From Polaribacter sp. SA4-10 (lineage in GTDB: Bacteria > Bacteroidota > Bacteroidia > Flavobacteriales > Flavobacteriaceae), in the NCBI GenBank assembly GCA_949519155.1, contig CATIQU010000026.1:1-64000 (forward strand): a DNA stretch of 64,000 bases, given 5' to 3'. Numbering within the stretch: the first letter of the stretch is position 1; every line of letters starts with the position of its first letter. The notes beneath the pieces are model-generated. The model ran no database searches and was not told the origin of the DNA. It worked only from the letters and a program-made list of their open reading frames with translations. Of the stretch, positions 1-8,611 are shown piece after piece. The position numbers and the translations under genes are program-made.

Positions 1-1067
1 GCCTGTAAGAAAGCGACTAAAACCTCAATTAATGTTATAAAAAATGATAATACTAAAGACAATCCTGTTGCACCAACAACCCCTAAAGATTCTTTTAGTG
101 TAAACATAATTGCAATTAAACTCATTACCACAATGTGACCTGCTGAAATGTTTGCGAACAAACGTACTAATAATGAAAACGGCTTAATAACCAATGCTCC
201 TGCTAATTCTATAATAGCTAAAATTGGGCGTATTAAAACAGGAACTCCTGGCATCCATATCATATGCATCCAATATCCTTTTGTACCACTTACTGTATAT
301 ATTATTAATGTAAAGAGCGCTAAACAAGCAGTTACTGCTAATTGACCGGTAACGTTAAACCCTAACGGCGTTAATCCCGCTAAGTTTAAAACCCAAATAA
401 AGAAAAATACAGTTAATAAATATCCTGTAAATCTTCTATAGTGTTTCTCTCCAATATTTGGTTTTGCAATTTCGTCACGTACATATAAAACCAAGGGCTC
501 TAAAATACGACCAAAACCTGTAGGTACTTTTTTTGTTTTGTATTGTCTTGCTAATTTAGAAAACCAAAAAAGTAATAGTATCCCAATTAACAATAATCCA
601 AAAGCGCTTTTTGTAATAGAAAAATCCAATATTTTGTGTGCGTTTGTTGCATGATGTTTATCATCAAAAGCAACTGTTGCAGCAGTGCTGTCTAGTTCGT
701 AAATTTTAGAATGAATCTTTGCGAATTTTAATCCGTTTTTTTCTACGATTACATGTCCATCATCATTGTGATGAAATTCTGAAGACATAAAAGTAACCAA
801 TCCTTCGCTAGACAAAAGAATTACCGGCAAAGGAAAACCAACATGTTTTCTTGCTCCTGCATCATTTGTATAAGAAAATAATGAAAAGTCATGCGAATCT
901 TTGATGTGATGAAGAATGTATTCTTCAACTTCAGTTTTCGTATTTACTTGTCCACCGTCTTTTTGAGGGTCTTTGTTTTTATCAGAATCTACTGCATAAC
1001 CACTAATAGAAAAAAGGGTTATGGCAACTATTGTAAGAAACTTGATTGATTTTTGTGCAATCTTCAT
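1..1067 (-). CDS. atpB: F0F1 ATP synthase subunit a, C-terminus cut by window edge
   Basis: Subunit a of the membrane F0 sector forms the proton half-channels beside the c-ring. The reading frame is open from the ATG at 1067 to the left window edge (about 355 codons), so the C-terminus is missing. I read a hydrophobic N-terminal segment (MKIAQKSIKFLTIVAI), then a His-rich non-membrane extension of about 150 residues, then several membrane helices. The stretch LLVRLFANISAGH carries the essential helix-4 arginine (about residue 302). The long N-terminal extension is usual in Bacteroidota subunit a. DUF6168 and AtpZ-like genes lie directly upstream on the same strand, as in other flavobacteria, with the remaining atp genes expected beyond the edge. 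Confidence 0.93.
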   Translation of the reverse strand, partial: MKIAQKSIKFLTIVAITLFSISGYAVDSDKNKDPQKDGGQVNTKTEVEEYILHHIKDSHDFSLFSYTNDAGARKHVGFPLPVILLSSEGLVTFMSSEFHHNDDGHVIVEKNGLKFAKIHSKIYELDSTAATVAFDDKHHATNAHKILDFSITKSAFGLLLIGILLLFWFSKLARQYKTKKVPTGFGRILEPLVLYVRDEIAKPNIGEKHYRRFTGYLLTVFFFIWVLNLAGLTPLGFNVTGQLAVTACLALFTLIIYTVSGTKGYWMHMIWMPGVPVLIRPILAIIELAGALVIKPFSLLVRLFANISAGHIVVMSLIAIMFTLKESLGVVGATGLSLVLSFFITLIEVLVAFLQ

Positions 1068-1133
1068 TGTAAAAATACGCTTTCTAAATTCGGTGCAAAA
1101 GTAAGTAATAAATTATTATTACAAACCATTTTT

Positions 1134-1538
1134 TTATTTAATTGTTTTAGTGCTATTTTTATTCAGAATTTGGATCACAAAAAAGGCTTCTGTTAATAAA
1201 AAAAGAAACAATGGAACAAGCAAAGAAACTGCTTGTTGTTTTGTAAGATTTTCTTCCGCAAAGAGAGGCTTGTAAAAGATTGTGCAAAAAAGAAGGATTT
1301 TTAAAAGGATGGTCGCCAGATAGATAAAAGCGATTTGTTGAAATACTTTATCAACACGAGAAAAGATGACAAAATTGACACACAATACCGTGGAGAAAAC
1401 AGCATGAAAAAGATATATTTTCTGCAAATTAAAAGGCAATTCGATCCCTGCTTTTTCAAGAATAAAAACATGGGAATGAAAGCCCACAAAAAACAAAATT
1501 GAGAAAACAAGAAGTAGCGTACTAATTTTACGATTCAT
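1134..1538 (-). CDS. DUF6168-type small membrane protein of the atp locus
   Basis: A 134-residue protein with four hydrophobic segments (roughly residues 5-25, 40-60, 68-92 and 104-125) and a basic C-terminal tail, so it is predicted to be an inner-membrane protein. It overlaps the AtpZ-like gene by 11 bases and precedes atpB by 66 bases. That position is where flavobacterial atp operons carry a DUF6168 member in place of a classical AtpI. Its role is unknown; help in assembling the c-ring or in ion uptake, as proposed for AtpI, is only inference from position. The family call rests on gene order and topology, not on a catalytic motif. Confidence 0.75.
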   Translation of the reverse strand: MNRKISTLLLVFSILFFVGFHSHVFILEKAGIELPFNLQKIYLFHAVFSTVLCVNFVIFSRVDKVFQQIAFIYLATILLKILLFCTIFYKPLFAEENLTKQQAVSLLVPLFLFLLTEAFFVIQILNKNSTKTIK

Positions 1539-1749
1539 TAATATTGTTAGCTTGTTTAATGAGGGAGTACATAGCTAAAAAAATAGCCAATAATGTAATT
1601 GTTTCTGTTAGAAAAGTTACTGCAAATTGAACATCCAACCATGTACCGAGTAAAAAACCCCCATAAATAATGATTCCCATTTGCAAGCCTGCTCCGGAAA
1701 GCTGTAAGGCCTTGTTAAGCGGTTTTTTCGGCGCGTTTTTTTTGCTCAT
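1528..1749 (-). CDS. AtpZ/AtpI family protein
   Basis: A 73-residue protein with two transmembrane helices. The first is glycine-rich (GAGLQMGIIIYGGFLLGTWL) and is followed by a short loop and a second helix (TETITLLAIFLAMYSLI), the hairpin typical of AtpZ/AtpI proteins encoded at the head of atp operons. The family is linked to ATP synthase assembly and, in some species, to magnesium or calcium uptake. The gene overlaps the bactofilin gene by 35 bases and DUF6168 by 11 bases, which implies translational coupling in one transcript. Confidence 0.82.
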   Translation of the reverse strand: MSKKNAPKKPLNKALQLSGAGLQMGIIIYGGFLLGTWLDVQFAVTFLTETITLLAIFLAMYSLIKQANNINES

Positions 1750-2128
1750 TGGGTTGATTCAATTCTTTTACAGCTCCTTTCATGGCGCAAGTTGCATTGA
1801 ACGTTGCTCCTGGCTCTACAGATAACTTACCAATAACAACTTCTCCTGAAATTATGGCGCTACTTTTTATGGTGAGTGTTTCAGAAACCAACAGCTGCCC
1901 AGAAATTTTACCTTCTATGTCTGCATTTGCAGCTTCTACATTTCCTTTTATAAAACCATCAACTCCAATAATTACACGTCCTTTTGTCGTAAGGGTTCCT
2001 TCTAAAGTTCCATCAATTCTAAAATCACCATCAGATTTAATATCACCAATAATAACAGTGTTTTTCGCGATCACATTTCGATCCATAACTTTTGTTTTTT
2101 GTGTTTGTTGTTTCTTGTTGCTGAACAT
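1715..2128 (-). CDS. bactofilin family cytoskeletal protein
   Basis: A 137-residue protein with a central right-handed beta-helix of short alternating hydrophobic/glycine rungs (IIGDIKSDGDFRIDGTLEG, RVIIGVDGFIKGNVEA, and so on, residues about 18-115) and charged, disordered ends. This is the bactofilin (DUF583) architecture. Bactofilins polymerise without nucleotide into filaments that scaffold envelope processes. Here the gene sits between sprE and the atp genes, four bases downstream of sprE. The arrangement suggests co-transcription with the type IX secretion lipoprotein, but a functional partnership is inference. Confidence 0.9.
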   Translation of the reverse strand: MFSNKKQQTQKTKVMDRNVIAKNTVIIGDIKSDGDFRIDGTLEGTLTTKGRVIIGVDGFIKGNVEAANADIEGKISGQLLVSETLTIKSSAIISGEVVIGKLSVEPGATFNATCAMKGAVKELNQPNEQKKRAEKTA

Positions 2129-2131
2129 TTT

Positions 2132-4357
2132 TTAATTCCTTAATTGTGCTACAATTTGCTTTGCTTTTTTTCCTTCTTCTGAGTTCCCATAGCTAAGAGC
2201 AACAAATTCCATTGCTTTTAGGTACGTCGCTTTCTCCATGTATTTCCCTAAACAATAAGCCTTTAAAAGTTCGAATTTAGGAATTAAAATTGAATTTTGA
2301 ATTTTTGGCAACATCTCATCAATTTTTTGTACCACTTCTTCGAACACTCCTTCTTTATATAAATAATACATTTCTTTGTAGGTTTTTTCTGTTTCGCTCA
2401 AAGATTTTTCTGTGGTTAACTTTTTATTTGGGAACTGAATCATCTGTGCAAACTTAGTGTCTGCATATGCTGTTAGAATTTTATTTTTGAAAAAGGCGGC
2501 TTTTGGCTTGTTTTTTACCGTTGTATAAATTTGATATAAGTTATAATAAATTGACAGTAATTTGTTTTCTTTTGGTTGTAACGTAAGCAAACGTTCTAAC
2601 TTTTCAATAGACAAAGGTAAATTGACAAATTGTTGTTTGTATATCAACCCCAACTCATATAGTCCTTGATTCCTATAAATTTTTAAACTGTCAATAATTA
2701 TTTCATCTGTTGGAATGGTAGCAATATAACTCGGCACATCATATCTCTTTGATGCAACTGCTTCCTTTAAAGCGGTTGTTGCTGAAGTGCTCATTGCTCT
2801 TTTAGATGCCCAGCGCCAGTTGTCTTCCAACGCTCTATTATTCCATGTTTTTTGGAATGTTGTTTTTCCAAAAGACAAGGATTGTCCGTTGTAAAAATAC
2901 CATCCTCCTTTACTTATCAATTGTAAAGAACTCCCGAAAGAATTTCCAAATGCCAATTGATTTAATTTTTGTTGCGCAATAGCTTCATCCTTCTTTTTCA
3001 ACGTATCTACATACTCTTGAAAATAGCCCTCTTGCGCTTCAACAGGCATTGCTGCCAATTTTAAAATACTATCATTTGTCTTTACCGTATTTTCAAATGC
3101 AATCAGTGAAGCTAAATTTTTAAACTTTCTTTTTACCCTTCTAATTCTTAACTCGTTCTTGTTTTCTGCAACTTGCAAAACACTGTCGTAGTAAGCGCTT
3201 GCTAACTGAAACTCGTTGTTTTTAAAATACAAATTCCCAAGCCTTTCATAGGTATATGTTTTTTGAGTTGGTTTTGCATTTTTAGCCCGCAATGATTTAT
3301 TGTAATTTTCAACAGCCCAAAATGTGCTGTCCTTATTCTCTTCTAAAACTCCTACTTGATAATACAAGGCGTCTAAATAAGACCTGTTATTTCGATTTTT
3401 TATGAGTTTTTGTAATGTTTTATGTAAAGCTACTGAAGAGGAATCTTTCGGGAAGTTTTTTGCAATTTCTATCTGTGCGTGAATTTTAAATTTATACGGA
3501 GCTTTCCTGAAATTTACGATCATTTTAAAGGCTGTTGTTGCAGAGTCTTTTTTATTTTCTGAAGCATACATCTGACCTAAAACAAATAAGTTTCTTGCTG
3601 CTTGCACAGAGTTATCATTGGTTCTTGTTGCGTTAATTAGGCTTTCTTTTGCTTTTTGTAAACTATCTGTTTGCACATATGCCATTGCCAAAGCAGTATA
3701 CCCTCTTTCTCTAATTTCGTTTGGTAAGTCTGCCTCTAACGTGTCTTTAATTACTAACAAGTATTTTAAAGACTCGATGGCAAAACGTTCATTATCCAGC
3801 CTTATGTTTGCTTTGGCACGCCATATTTTTGTTTCGTTGATTAAACTAGCATCTGGATAATTTTCAATTACATAATTAAATGCTTCTATTGCTGGAATAA
3901 ATCGTTGGGAATAGTAGCGCGCTTTTCCCAATAATAAATAAGCATCATCTATTTGACGATTACGCTCTTTTTCAACAATATTCATGGAATGTTTCTGAAT
4001 CGCTTTTACTGCTTTTTCTTCTGCTCTATCAAATGGCGAAGTTGCTTTTACCGTTTCTTTTTTTGTTGGAGCAGCATCAAAACCAGAAAACGGCCCCTTA
4101 TTTGACTTCTCGGTAAAGAGTATTTCCTCTTTAAACGCCAAAGGTTCTATCGGCAATTGTTTCCAGAAGTTGTCTTCATAAGTTTCGTTAATCGCTTTCA
4201 ATCCTATTTTAAATGCTTCCTTTCCATTAAACAAAACATTAAATTTTGTAGTGAGTGCATGGTAGTTTCTATTGATTACACTGTCTTTCTTTGTGCTACA
4301 AGCAAAGACCATTGTAAAAAATACAGCAATACAGATTATTTTTTGAATGTGTTTCAT
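2132..4357 (-). CDS. sprE: SprE/PorW-type lipoprotein of type IX secretion and gliding
   Basis: A 741-residue TPR lipoprotein. The N-terminus is a lipoprotein signal with the lipobox cysteine at residue 20 (VFACSTKKDS). It is followed by the conserved start of the SprE/PorW family (NRNYHALTTKFNVLFNGKEAF) and many degenerate TPR helices (about residues 125-400 and 560-740). A central segment (about 480-560) resembles the family's GNSFGSSLQLISKGGWYFYN block. SprE/PorW is an outer-membrane-associated periplasmic component needed for type IX secretion and gliding. Its presence beside bactofilin and atp genes matches flavobacterial synteny as I remember it. The other secretion genes are not in this window. 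Confidence 0.88.
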   Translation of the reverse strand: MKHIQKIICIAVFFTMVFACSTKKDSVINRNYHALTTKFNVLFNGKEAFKIGLKAINETYEDNFWKQLPIEPLAFKEEILFTEKSNKGPFSGFDAAPTKKETVKATSPFDRAEEKAVKAIQKHSMNIVEKERNRQIDDAYLLLGKARYYSQRFIPAIEAFNYVIENYPDASLINETKIWRAKANIRLDNERFAIESLKYLLVIKDTLEADLPNEIRERGYTALAMAYVQTDSLQKAKESLINATRTNDNSVQAARNLFVLGQMYASENKKDSATTAFKMIVNFRKAPYKFKIHAQIEIAKNFPKDSSSVALHKTLQKLIKNRNNRSYLDALYYQVGVLEENKDSTFWAVENYNKSLRAKNAKPTQKTYTYERLGNLYFKNNEFQLASAYYDSVLQVAENKNELRIRRVKRKFKNLASLIAFENTVKTNDSILKLAAMPVEAQEGYFQEYVDTLKKKDEAIAQQKLNQLAFGNSFGSSLQLISKGGWYFYNGQSLSFGKTTFQKTWNNRALEDNWRWASKRAMSTSATTALKEAVASKRYDVPSYIATIPTDEIIIDSLKIYRNQGLYELGLIYKQQFVNLPLSIEKLERLLTLQPKENKLLSIYYNLYQIYTTVKNKPKAAFFKNKILTAYADTKFAQMIQFPNKKLTTEKSLSETEKTYKEMYYLYKEGVFEEVVQKIDEMLPKIQNSILIPKFELLKAYCLGKYMEKATYLKAMEFVALSYGNSEEGKKAKQIVAQLRN

Positions 4358-4447
4358 AAGACTAAAAAACTCCTAGTTACAACAGATTTCTTTTAAAAAT
4401 ATTGCAGTCAGGAGTGTAAAAATAGGAATAAATTAAGAATAGAAGAC

Positions 4448-5143
4448 TTATACAGAAAAATAGCTTTCCAATTCTTTTAAAGTTGCTGTAGATGTTTCAA
4501 TGTCTTTCACTACAATTCCCTTGTCTAAAACAACAATTCTGTCACAAACCTCTGTTACATGGCTAAGGTCGTGACTAGAAACTAACAGCGTTATTTCTTT
4601 ATTGTCTGTCAACTCTTTTAAGATTTTTTTTAATCGGATTTGTGTCGTTGGATCTAAGTTTGCAAAAGGCTCATCCAAAATAACTACTTGCGGAGCACCC
4701 ATTAATGCTGCTGCAATTCCTGCTTTTTTCTGATTTCCTTTACTTAAGTCTCTTAAATATTTTTTCTTTCCGATGATTTCTCCATTAAAAAAAGTATCGA
4801 ACTTTGCAATAAATGTAGTAACATCTGCTTTGTTCATACCGCGAAAATCGCCAATAAACTCAAAATATTCTTCAGGGGTTAAATACCCAATCAAAAAAGA
4901 TTCATCAATAAAAGAACCGGTAAAACTTTTCCAGTCTTCACTTTGATTTACTTGAATATCATGATTGATAATTGCCCCAGTTGTTGGTCTAATTAAATCT
5001 AATAGTAAATTAAAATAGGTGGTTTTCCCTGCGCCATTGTTCCCAACCAGGCCAAAACTTTGTCCTTTCGGAATTTCTAGTGCGTCTATATTTAAAACAG
5101 TTGTTTGTCCGTATTTTTTTGAAAGTTGTGTTGTTTGTATCAT
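4448..5143 (-). CDS. ABC transporter ATP-binding protein
   Basis: A 231-residue nucleotide-binding subunit with Walker A GNNGAGKT (about residues 35-42), a signature-like motif LSKGNQKKAGIAAAL (about 133-147), Walker B VVILDEPFANLDP (about 153-165) and an H-loop (SSHDLSHV). The signature motif reads LSKGN rather than LSGGQ, common in ABC-2 type exporters. It lies 5 bases downstream of a DUF5687 permease and probably forms a transporter with it. The substrate is unknown. The upstream PadR gene suggests stress- or effector-controlled expression of the set. Confidence 0.9.
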   Translation of the reverse strand: MIQTTQLSKKYGQTTVLNIDALEIPKGQSFGLVGNNGAGKTTYFNLLLDLIRPTTGAIINHDIQVNQSEDWKSFTGSFIDESFLIGYLTPEEYFEFIGDFRGMNKADVTTFIAKFDTFFNGEIIGKKKYLRDLSKGNQKKAGIAAALMGAPQVVILDEPFANLDPTTQIRLKKILKELTDNKEITLLVSSHDLSHVTEVCDRIVVLDKGIVVKDIETSTATLKELESYFSV

Positions 5144-5148
5144 AATCT

Positions 5149-6615
5149 CTAATTTTCTTGCGTAAATGCGTGAATCATTGCGTGTTTATTTTTAATATAC
5201 AAATTGGTAATTGCTTGCATTAGTTTTTTATGAAGCACGACTCCCATAAAGCCTAAAAGACCCAAAACAACAATGGCTATTTCGAAACTAACCCACCAAT
5301 TTACGAGCACAAAAATTCCCATTGGTAAAAACATCAAAGGGAAGCCTATTAACCATTGCACAGCGCCTGTTCCTTGAAAATTAAAGGCTGCTTTTTGGTC
5401 TAAATTTATTTTTTTTCGATTGAATGTACCGCCATATAAAATTACATGAGAATTGACACCAATGTTATAAATCATGGCAGCAAAATGAACAGCGAATACT
5501 TTCCACCCAAAATATACATAAGGAATTCCTAAGACAAAAAGAAGCACCACACTTATCGTCATGATCATAAATTTTGATTTTAAATACCGCTCGTATTTAA
5601 AGTTCTGTGTCATCAACATTTTATAGTAACCACTATCCCAAGCAGGAATAAATTGCCCAAAATTGATTAAAAACGTTCCTGTTGAAAAAATTCCCACCAA
5701 AACAAACATGACATCCATTTTAGTGTACATCGGGTTCGTGTAAAAAAAGAGTCCATACCCCAAGCCAATGGCCAACATCCAAATAGATGATTTCGTTCTT
5801 TTATTTCGCCACATTAAGCGCAAATCGTTTTTAATAAAAGGGGCCACATCTCCTAATTTATCTGTCCAAGACAAATCGGAAGCATTGGCTTCTTTTACTT
5901 TTTGTGAAACTGCCTCGTCTAAATACATCAAACCTCGAAGTTGGTTAAAATTCAACCGGTATAAGACCGAAAGTAAAGCAAGTCCAAGTAAAGCATATAT
6001 TGGGTTGTGATATATAAAGTCAAATCCGTGTCCAATTGTTCCTGGAAGATCAAAAAACTGATAGTGTTGTGTTAAAAAACCTCCTGTTAAAAGCGCGAAT
6101 AGTGCTGCAAACGCTTTGTTGTTTTTATTGATTAGAAAGTTTAAAAAGTTGGCAGATTGTATGAGTAAAATCATTAAAAATAACCACCCAAAAACACCGC
6201 TTGCAGCATATCCTTCTTTTATTAAAACCACAGAAAATGGAATGTAAAAAAACAAATTCATGGTATTAAAAAAGGAAAAAGACGATTTTACCAAAACATA
6301 GTGCACAATTTTATTTTTATTAATTGGCAGTGTTAAAAAAGGCTGAATGTTCATTAAAGGCAGTTTCTGCATTATGTACCTAAAAATTAAATCTGCTGTA
6401 ATGGCATATAATAAAAAGGAATTGACAACCATTAAAGGGTCTTGTTCTGGAAAGAATTTTTTCAATCCGTAAAAAACCCCGATTCCCATAAATAAAAACA
6501 TCGTAATAAAATACAGGCCAAAAAAGCCCATGACTAATTTTATTCCAATGCTTTTTCCAAAAGAAGCCGAACGAAAAAAATATTTCCATTCTAGTTTTAA
6601 AAAGTGTGAAATCAT
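5149..6615 (-). CDS. DUF5687 family ABC transporter permease
   Basis: A 488-residue protein with about twelve hydrophobic segments, beginning with the amphipathic start MISHFLKLEWKYFFRSASFG that is typical of DUF5687 and ABC-2-like permeases in Bacteroidota. A central cytoplasmic loop (about 235-270) separates two six-helix halves. It precedes the ATPase gene by 5 bases, so the pair likely encodes one exporter. The substrate cannot be read from the sequence. Confidence 0.8.
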   Translation of the reverse strand: MISHFLKLEWKYFFRSASFGKSIGIKLVMGFFGLYFITMFLFMGIGVFYGLKKFFPEQDPLMVVNSFLLYAITADLIFRYIMQKLPLMNIQPFLTLPINKNKIVHYVLVKSSFSFFNTMNLFFYIPFSVVLIKEGYAASGVFGWLFLMILLIQSANFLNFLINKNNKAFAALFALLTGGFLTQHYQFFDLPGTIGHGFDFIYHNPIYALLGLALLSVLYRLNFNQLRGLMYLDEAVSQKVKEANASDLSWTDKLGDVAPFIKNDLRLMWRNKRTKSSIWMLAIGLGYGLFFYTNPMYTKMDVMFVLVGIFSTGTFLINFGQFIPAWDSGYYKMLMTQNFKYERYLKSKFMIMTISVVLLFVLGIPYVYFGWKVFAVHFAAMIYNIGVNSHVILYGGTFNRKKINLDQKAAFNFQGTGAVQWLIGFPLMFLPMGIFVLVNWWVSFEIAIVVLGLLGFMGVVLHKKLMQAITNLYIKNKHAMIHAFTQEN

Positions 6616-6665
6616 TGTATGTGTTTTAGTTTGGCAGTTAATAAGAAGGGAATGCTTGCTTAATG

Positions 6666-7379
6666 TTACAGATTTTTGACTAATTTATACTCTGGATAGG
6701 TTTCTTCTAACAACTCTTCTGCTTTTTGAGGGATTAAATAGGCCGTAACATAAAAGAGAATTAGAAGTGCAGTTGTCGAAAAAGAGGTCAATAATAACCA
6801 ATGCGCTGGTAAGTTACTAAACTCAACATTATCAACGACACTTATTAAAAAGTTGAAAAGTTGAAAAAATCCAGAAGTAGCAAAGCCTTGCCTTGTATTA
6901 CCAATCATCGCTTCTAATAAAAAAACCTTCTCTTGCTTTTGTTCTTTCTTTTTCTGAGTTTTTCTTGCTTTGGTTTGTTTGATTAAATCGACTGCAAGAA
7001 TTAAAAATAACGCTCCTAAAAGAAAATACTCTGAATACTGAATTTTTAAAATGAGATATAGGGATAAAAATACTGTAAGCGTTGTCATCATTTTAGGCAT
7101 TGTAAACCATTCTCTAAAAAAACGCCATAATATGGATCGATACCCTTTGTTCATTTGTTTTTGTTTGGCTTCAATGACATCCATAAAACCAAAAATTCCA
7201 AATTTTTTAAAAGATGTATCCCGTGCATCTTGAAAAGATAACTGTGGGGTTTCCTTCCATATTTCTTCAATGTCGTTTGCCAAATGATCCACCAATTCTG
7301 ATTGTACATCATAATGATACACAAAATGCTTTCTGGTGAATTTGAAAAGGTCTTCTATTTGAAGGGTGGTTAATTTCAT
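6666..7379 (-). CDS. membrane protein with PadR-partner-like N-terminal domain
   Basis: A 237-residue protein. Residues 1-75 are a soluble helical domain (QSELVDHLANDIEEIWKE) resembling the short helical domain, often called HAAS or permease-prefix, found on proteins encoded next to PadR repressors. The remainder has four membrane helices with a very basic loop (about residues 137-155, KQTKARKTQKKKEQKQEK). The stop codon of the PadR gene is one base upstream of this start, so the two are co-expressed. The likely role is a membrane sensor or antagonist of PadR; this is inference from context. Confidence 0.6.
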   Translation of the reverse strand: MKLTTLQIEDLFKFTRKHFVYHYDVQSELVDHLANDIEEIWKETPQLSFQDARDTSFKKFGIFGFMDVIEAKQKQMNKGYRSILWRFFREWFTMPKMMTTLTVFLSLYLILKIQYSEYFLLGALFLILAVDLIKQTKARKTQKKKEQKQEKVFLLEAMIGNTRQGFATSGFFQLFNFLISVVDNVEFSNLPAHWLLLTSFSTTALLILFYVTAYLIPQKAEELLEETYPEYKLVKNL

Positions 7380-7380
7380 A

Positions 7381-7719
7381 TTACTCCGAACTAAATTTAG
7401 GGTTCACCAAATGCTGCATGGTTTTTAAAAATTCTTGCATTTCTGCTAATTTGTTCGCGGTTTCTTTGCTGCCAATTTCAGTTAATTTGTAATACTTACG
7501 GAGGCGATTTCCAACTTTTGCAACCTCTACATCCAACAAACCATCTGCTTCCAATTTGTGTAAAGCAGGATACAAGGCACCTTCTGTAATTTTCAATTCA
7601 CCGTTGGTCAACGCTTTTACGTGTTGGGTAATCTCATAACCATACATTTTATCATTGGTTTCCAACAATTTTAAAATAATGGTTTGTAAAGATCCTTTGA
7701 ATAATTTCTGATTTCCCAT
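7381..7719 (-). CDS. PadR family transcriptional regulator
   Basis: A 112-residue winged-helix regulator starting at MGNQKLFKGSL. An upstream in-frame ATG at 7782 would add 21 atypical residues. The PadR core is clear: a helix-turn-helix with YGYEI-type sequence (DKMYGYEITQHV), then the wing segment ITEGALYPALHKLEADGLL and a C-terminal dimerisation helix. PadR proteins usually repress neighbouring transport genes until a ligand or partner relieves them. It heads the operon PadR, membrane partner, DUF5687 permease, ATPase, and likely autoregulates it. Confidence 0.88.
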   Translation of the reverse strand: MGNQKLFKGSLQTIILKLLETNDKMYGYEITQHVKALTNGELKITEGALYPALHKLEADGLLDVEVAKVGNRLRKYYKLTEIGSKETANKLAEMQEFLKTMQHLVNPKFSSE

Positions 7720-7822
7720 TTTTATAATGTGTAATGGTGAACTGTTTATTTGTTTCTGCAACTCGCACCAAATATACATCATTTCCTAATGCATCAAATA
7801 CTTATGTGTAAAATTTAACACT

Positions 7823-7853
7823 AAAAAAATCCTGAAAAAGAAGTTTTTCAGGA
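7823..7853 (-). terminator. intrinsic terminator downstream of the thioredoxin gene
   Basis: A 10-bp perfect stem, TCCTGAAAAA at 7830-7839 with TTTTTCAGGA at 7844-7853, loop of four bases. Read on the minus strand the hairpin is followed by seven T residues (complement of the A-run 7823-7829). It lies 54 bases past the stop codon of the thioredoxin gene. Confidence 0.85.
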
Positions 7854-7906
7854 TGTGGTAATTAAAAAAAGGTGGGAATTTCATCCTTTTATGCAGTGAA
7901 AAAAAA

Positions 7907-8266
7907 CTATTTTTCAATGCCTAAAACATCTGCAATAATGCGCTCTAATTCTGCTTTTGGCAAAGCACCATTTGCCATTTGAGGGGGGGCGTCCATAGGG
8001 CAAAACAACATAGAAGGAATGCTTTTAATCGCAAAAGCAGCAGCCAACTCTTGCTCAACTTCTGTATCTATTTTATAAATATTTATTTGAGCCCCATATG
8101 CTTCAGATAGTTCCTCTAAAATAGGCGCTATCGTTTTACAAGGTTCACACCAATCTGCATAGAAATCGATAAGTGCAGGCACTTTACCTTCAAAAACCCA
8201 TTCCTGATTATTTTCAAAATTAAACACCTTTTCTAAAAAAGCTGCTTTTGTTAAGTTTTCTGTCAT
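7907..8266 (-). CDS. trxA: thioredoxin
   Basis: A 119-residue thioredoxin-fold protein with the redox-active site WCEPCK (about residues 39-44) in FYADWCEPCKTIAPIL and the cis-proline segment KSIPSML. The central CxxC pair is Glu-Pro rather than Gly-Pro, seen in some Bacteroidota thioredoxins. No signal peptide is present, so it should act in the cytoplasm as a disulfide reductase. It is monocistronic, with its own upstream promoter-like box and a strong terminator. The C-terminal half is less conserved than in canonical TrxA (CPMDAPPQM replaces the usual FKNGE region), so redox-partner specificity may differ. Confidence 0.9.
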   Translation of the reverse strand: MTENLTKAAFLEKVFNFENNQEWVFEGKVPALIDFYADWCEPCKTIAPILEELSEAYGAQINIYKIDTEVEQELAAAFAIKSIPSMLFCPMDAPPQMANGALPKAELERIIADVLGIEK

Positions 8267-8611
8267 TGTTTAAGTTTAATTGTGGTAATGGTTTTTTACA
8301 ATTTTATGATTACCGCAAATGTAGGAATCTAATTTGTGAAATAAGAATCGTTTTTACACTACTTAAATTACAAATATCCGCTTTCAATAAAATTCTATTA
8401 AAATGGTGGGTTACACTTAAAACTTGCCCAATAGCGTGTTTTATTTTCAGGTATTGTTGCCATTTTAAATCTCTTATTAAAGTATGCAAATTCGGGCCGA
8501 TTTAAAACCCTTTTTAATAAAGAATTTCTTAAAATTTCATAAAACCTTTGCATCGTTATGCCAAGAGGTTTTTTTTATGCTAACTTTGAGTGTTTTACAA
8601 AATCGAAATCC
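8267..8611. promoter_or_regulatory. 345-bp divergent intergenic region with two -7 boxes
   Basis: No gene is supported here. On the minus strand TACATTTG (8323-8316) matches the Bacteroidota -7 consensus TAnnTTTG and would give a leader of about 45 bases to trxA. On the plus strand TAACTTTG (8581-8588) would start transcription near 8595, giving about 17 bases of leader to the peptidase gene and supporting its start at 8612. No good -33 TTG at 17-23 bp spacing was seen for either. Confidence 0.5.

Noticed and set aside
1782..2135. Plus-strand frame of 117 codons opposite bactofilin
   Set aside because: Antisense shadow; the minus frame has the bactofilin beta-helix repeats.
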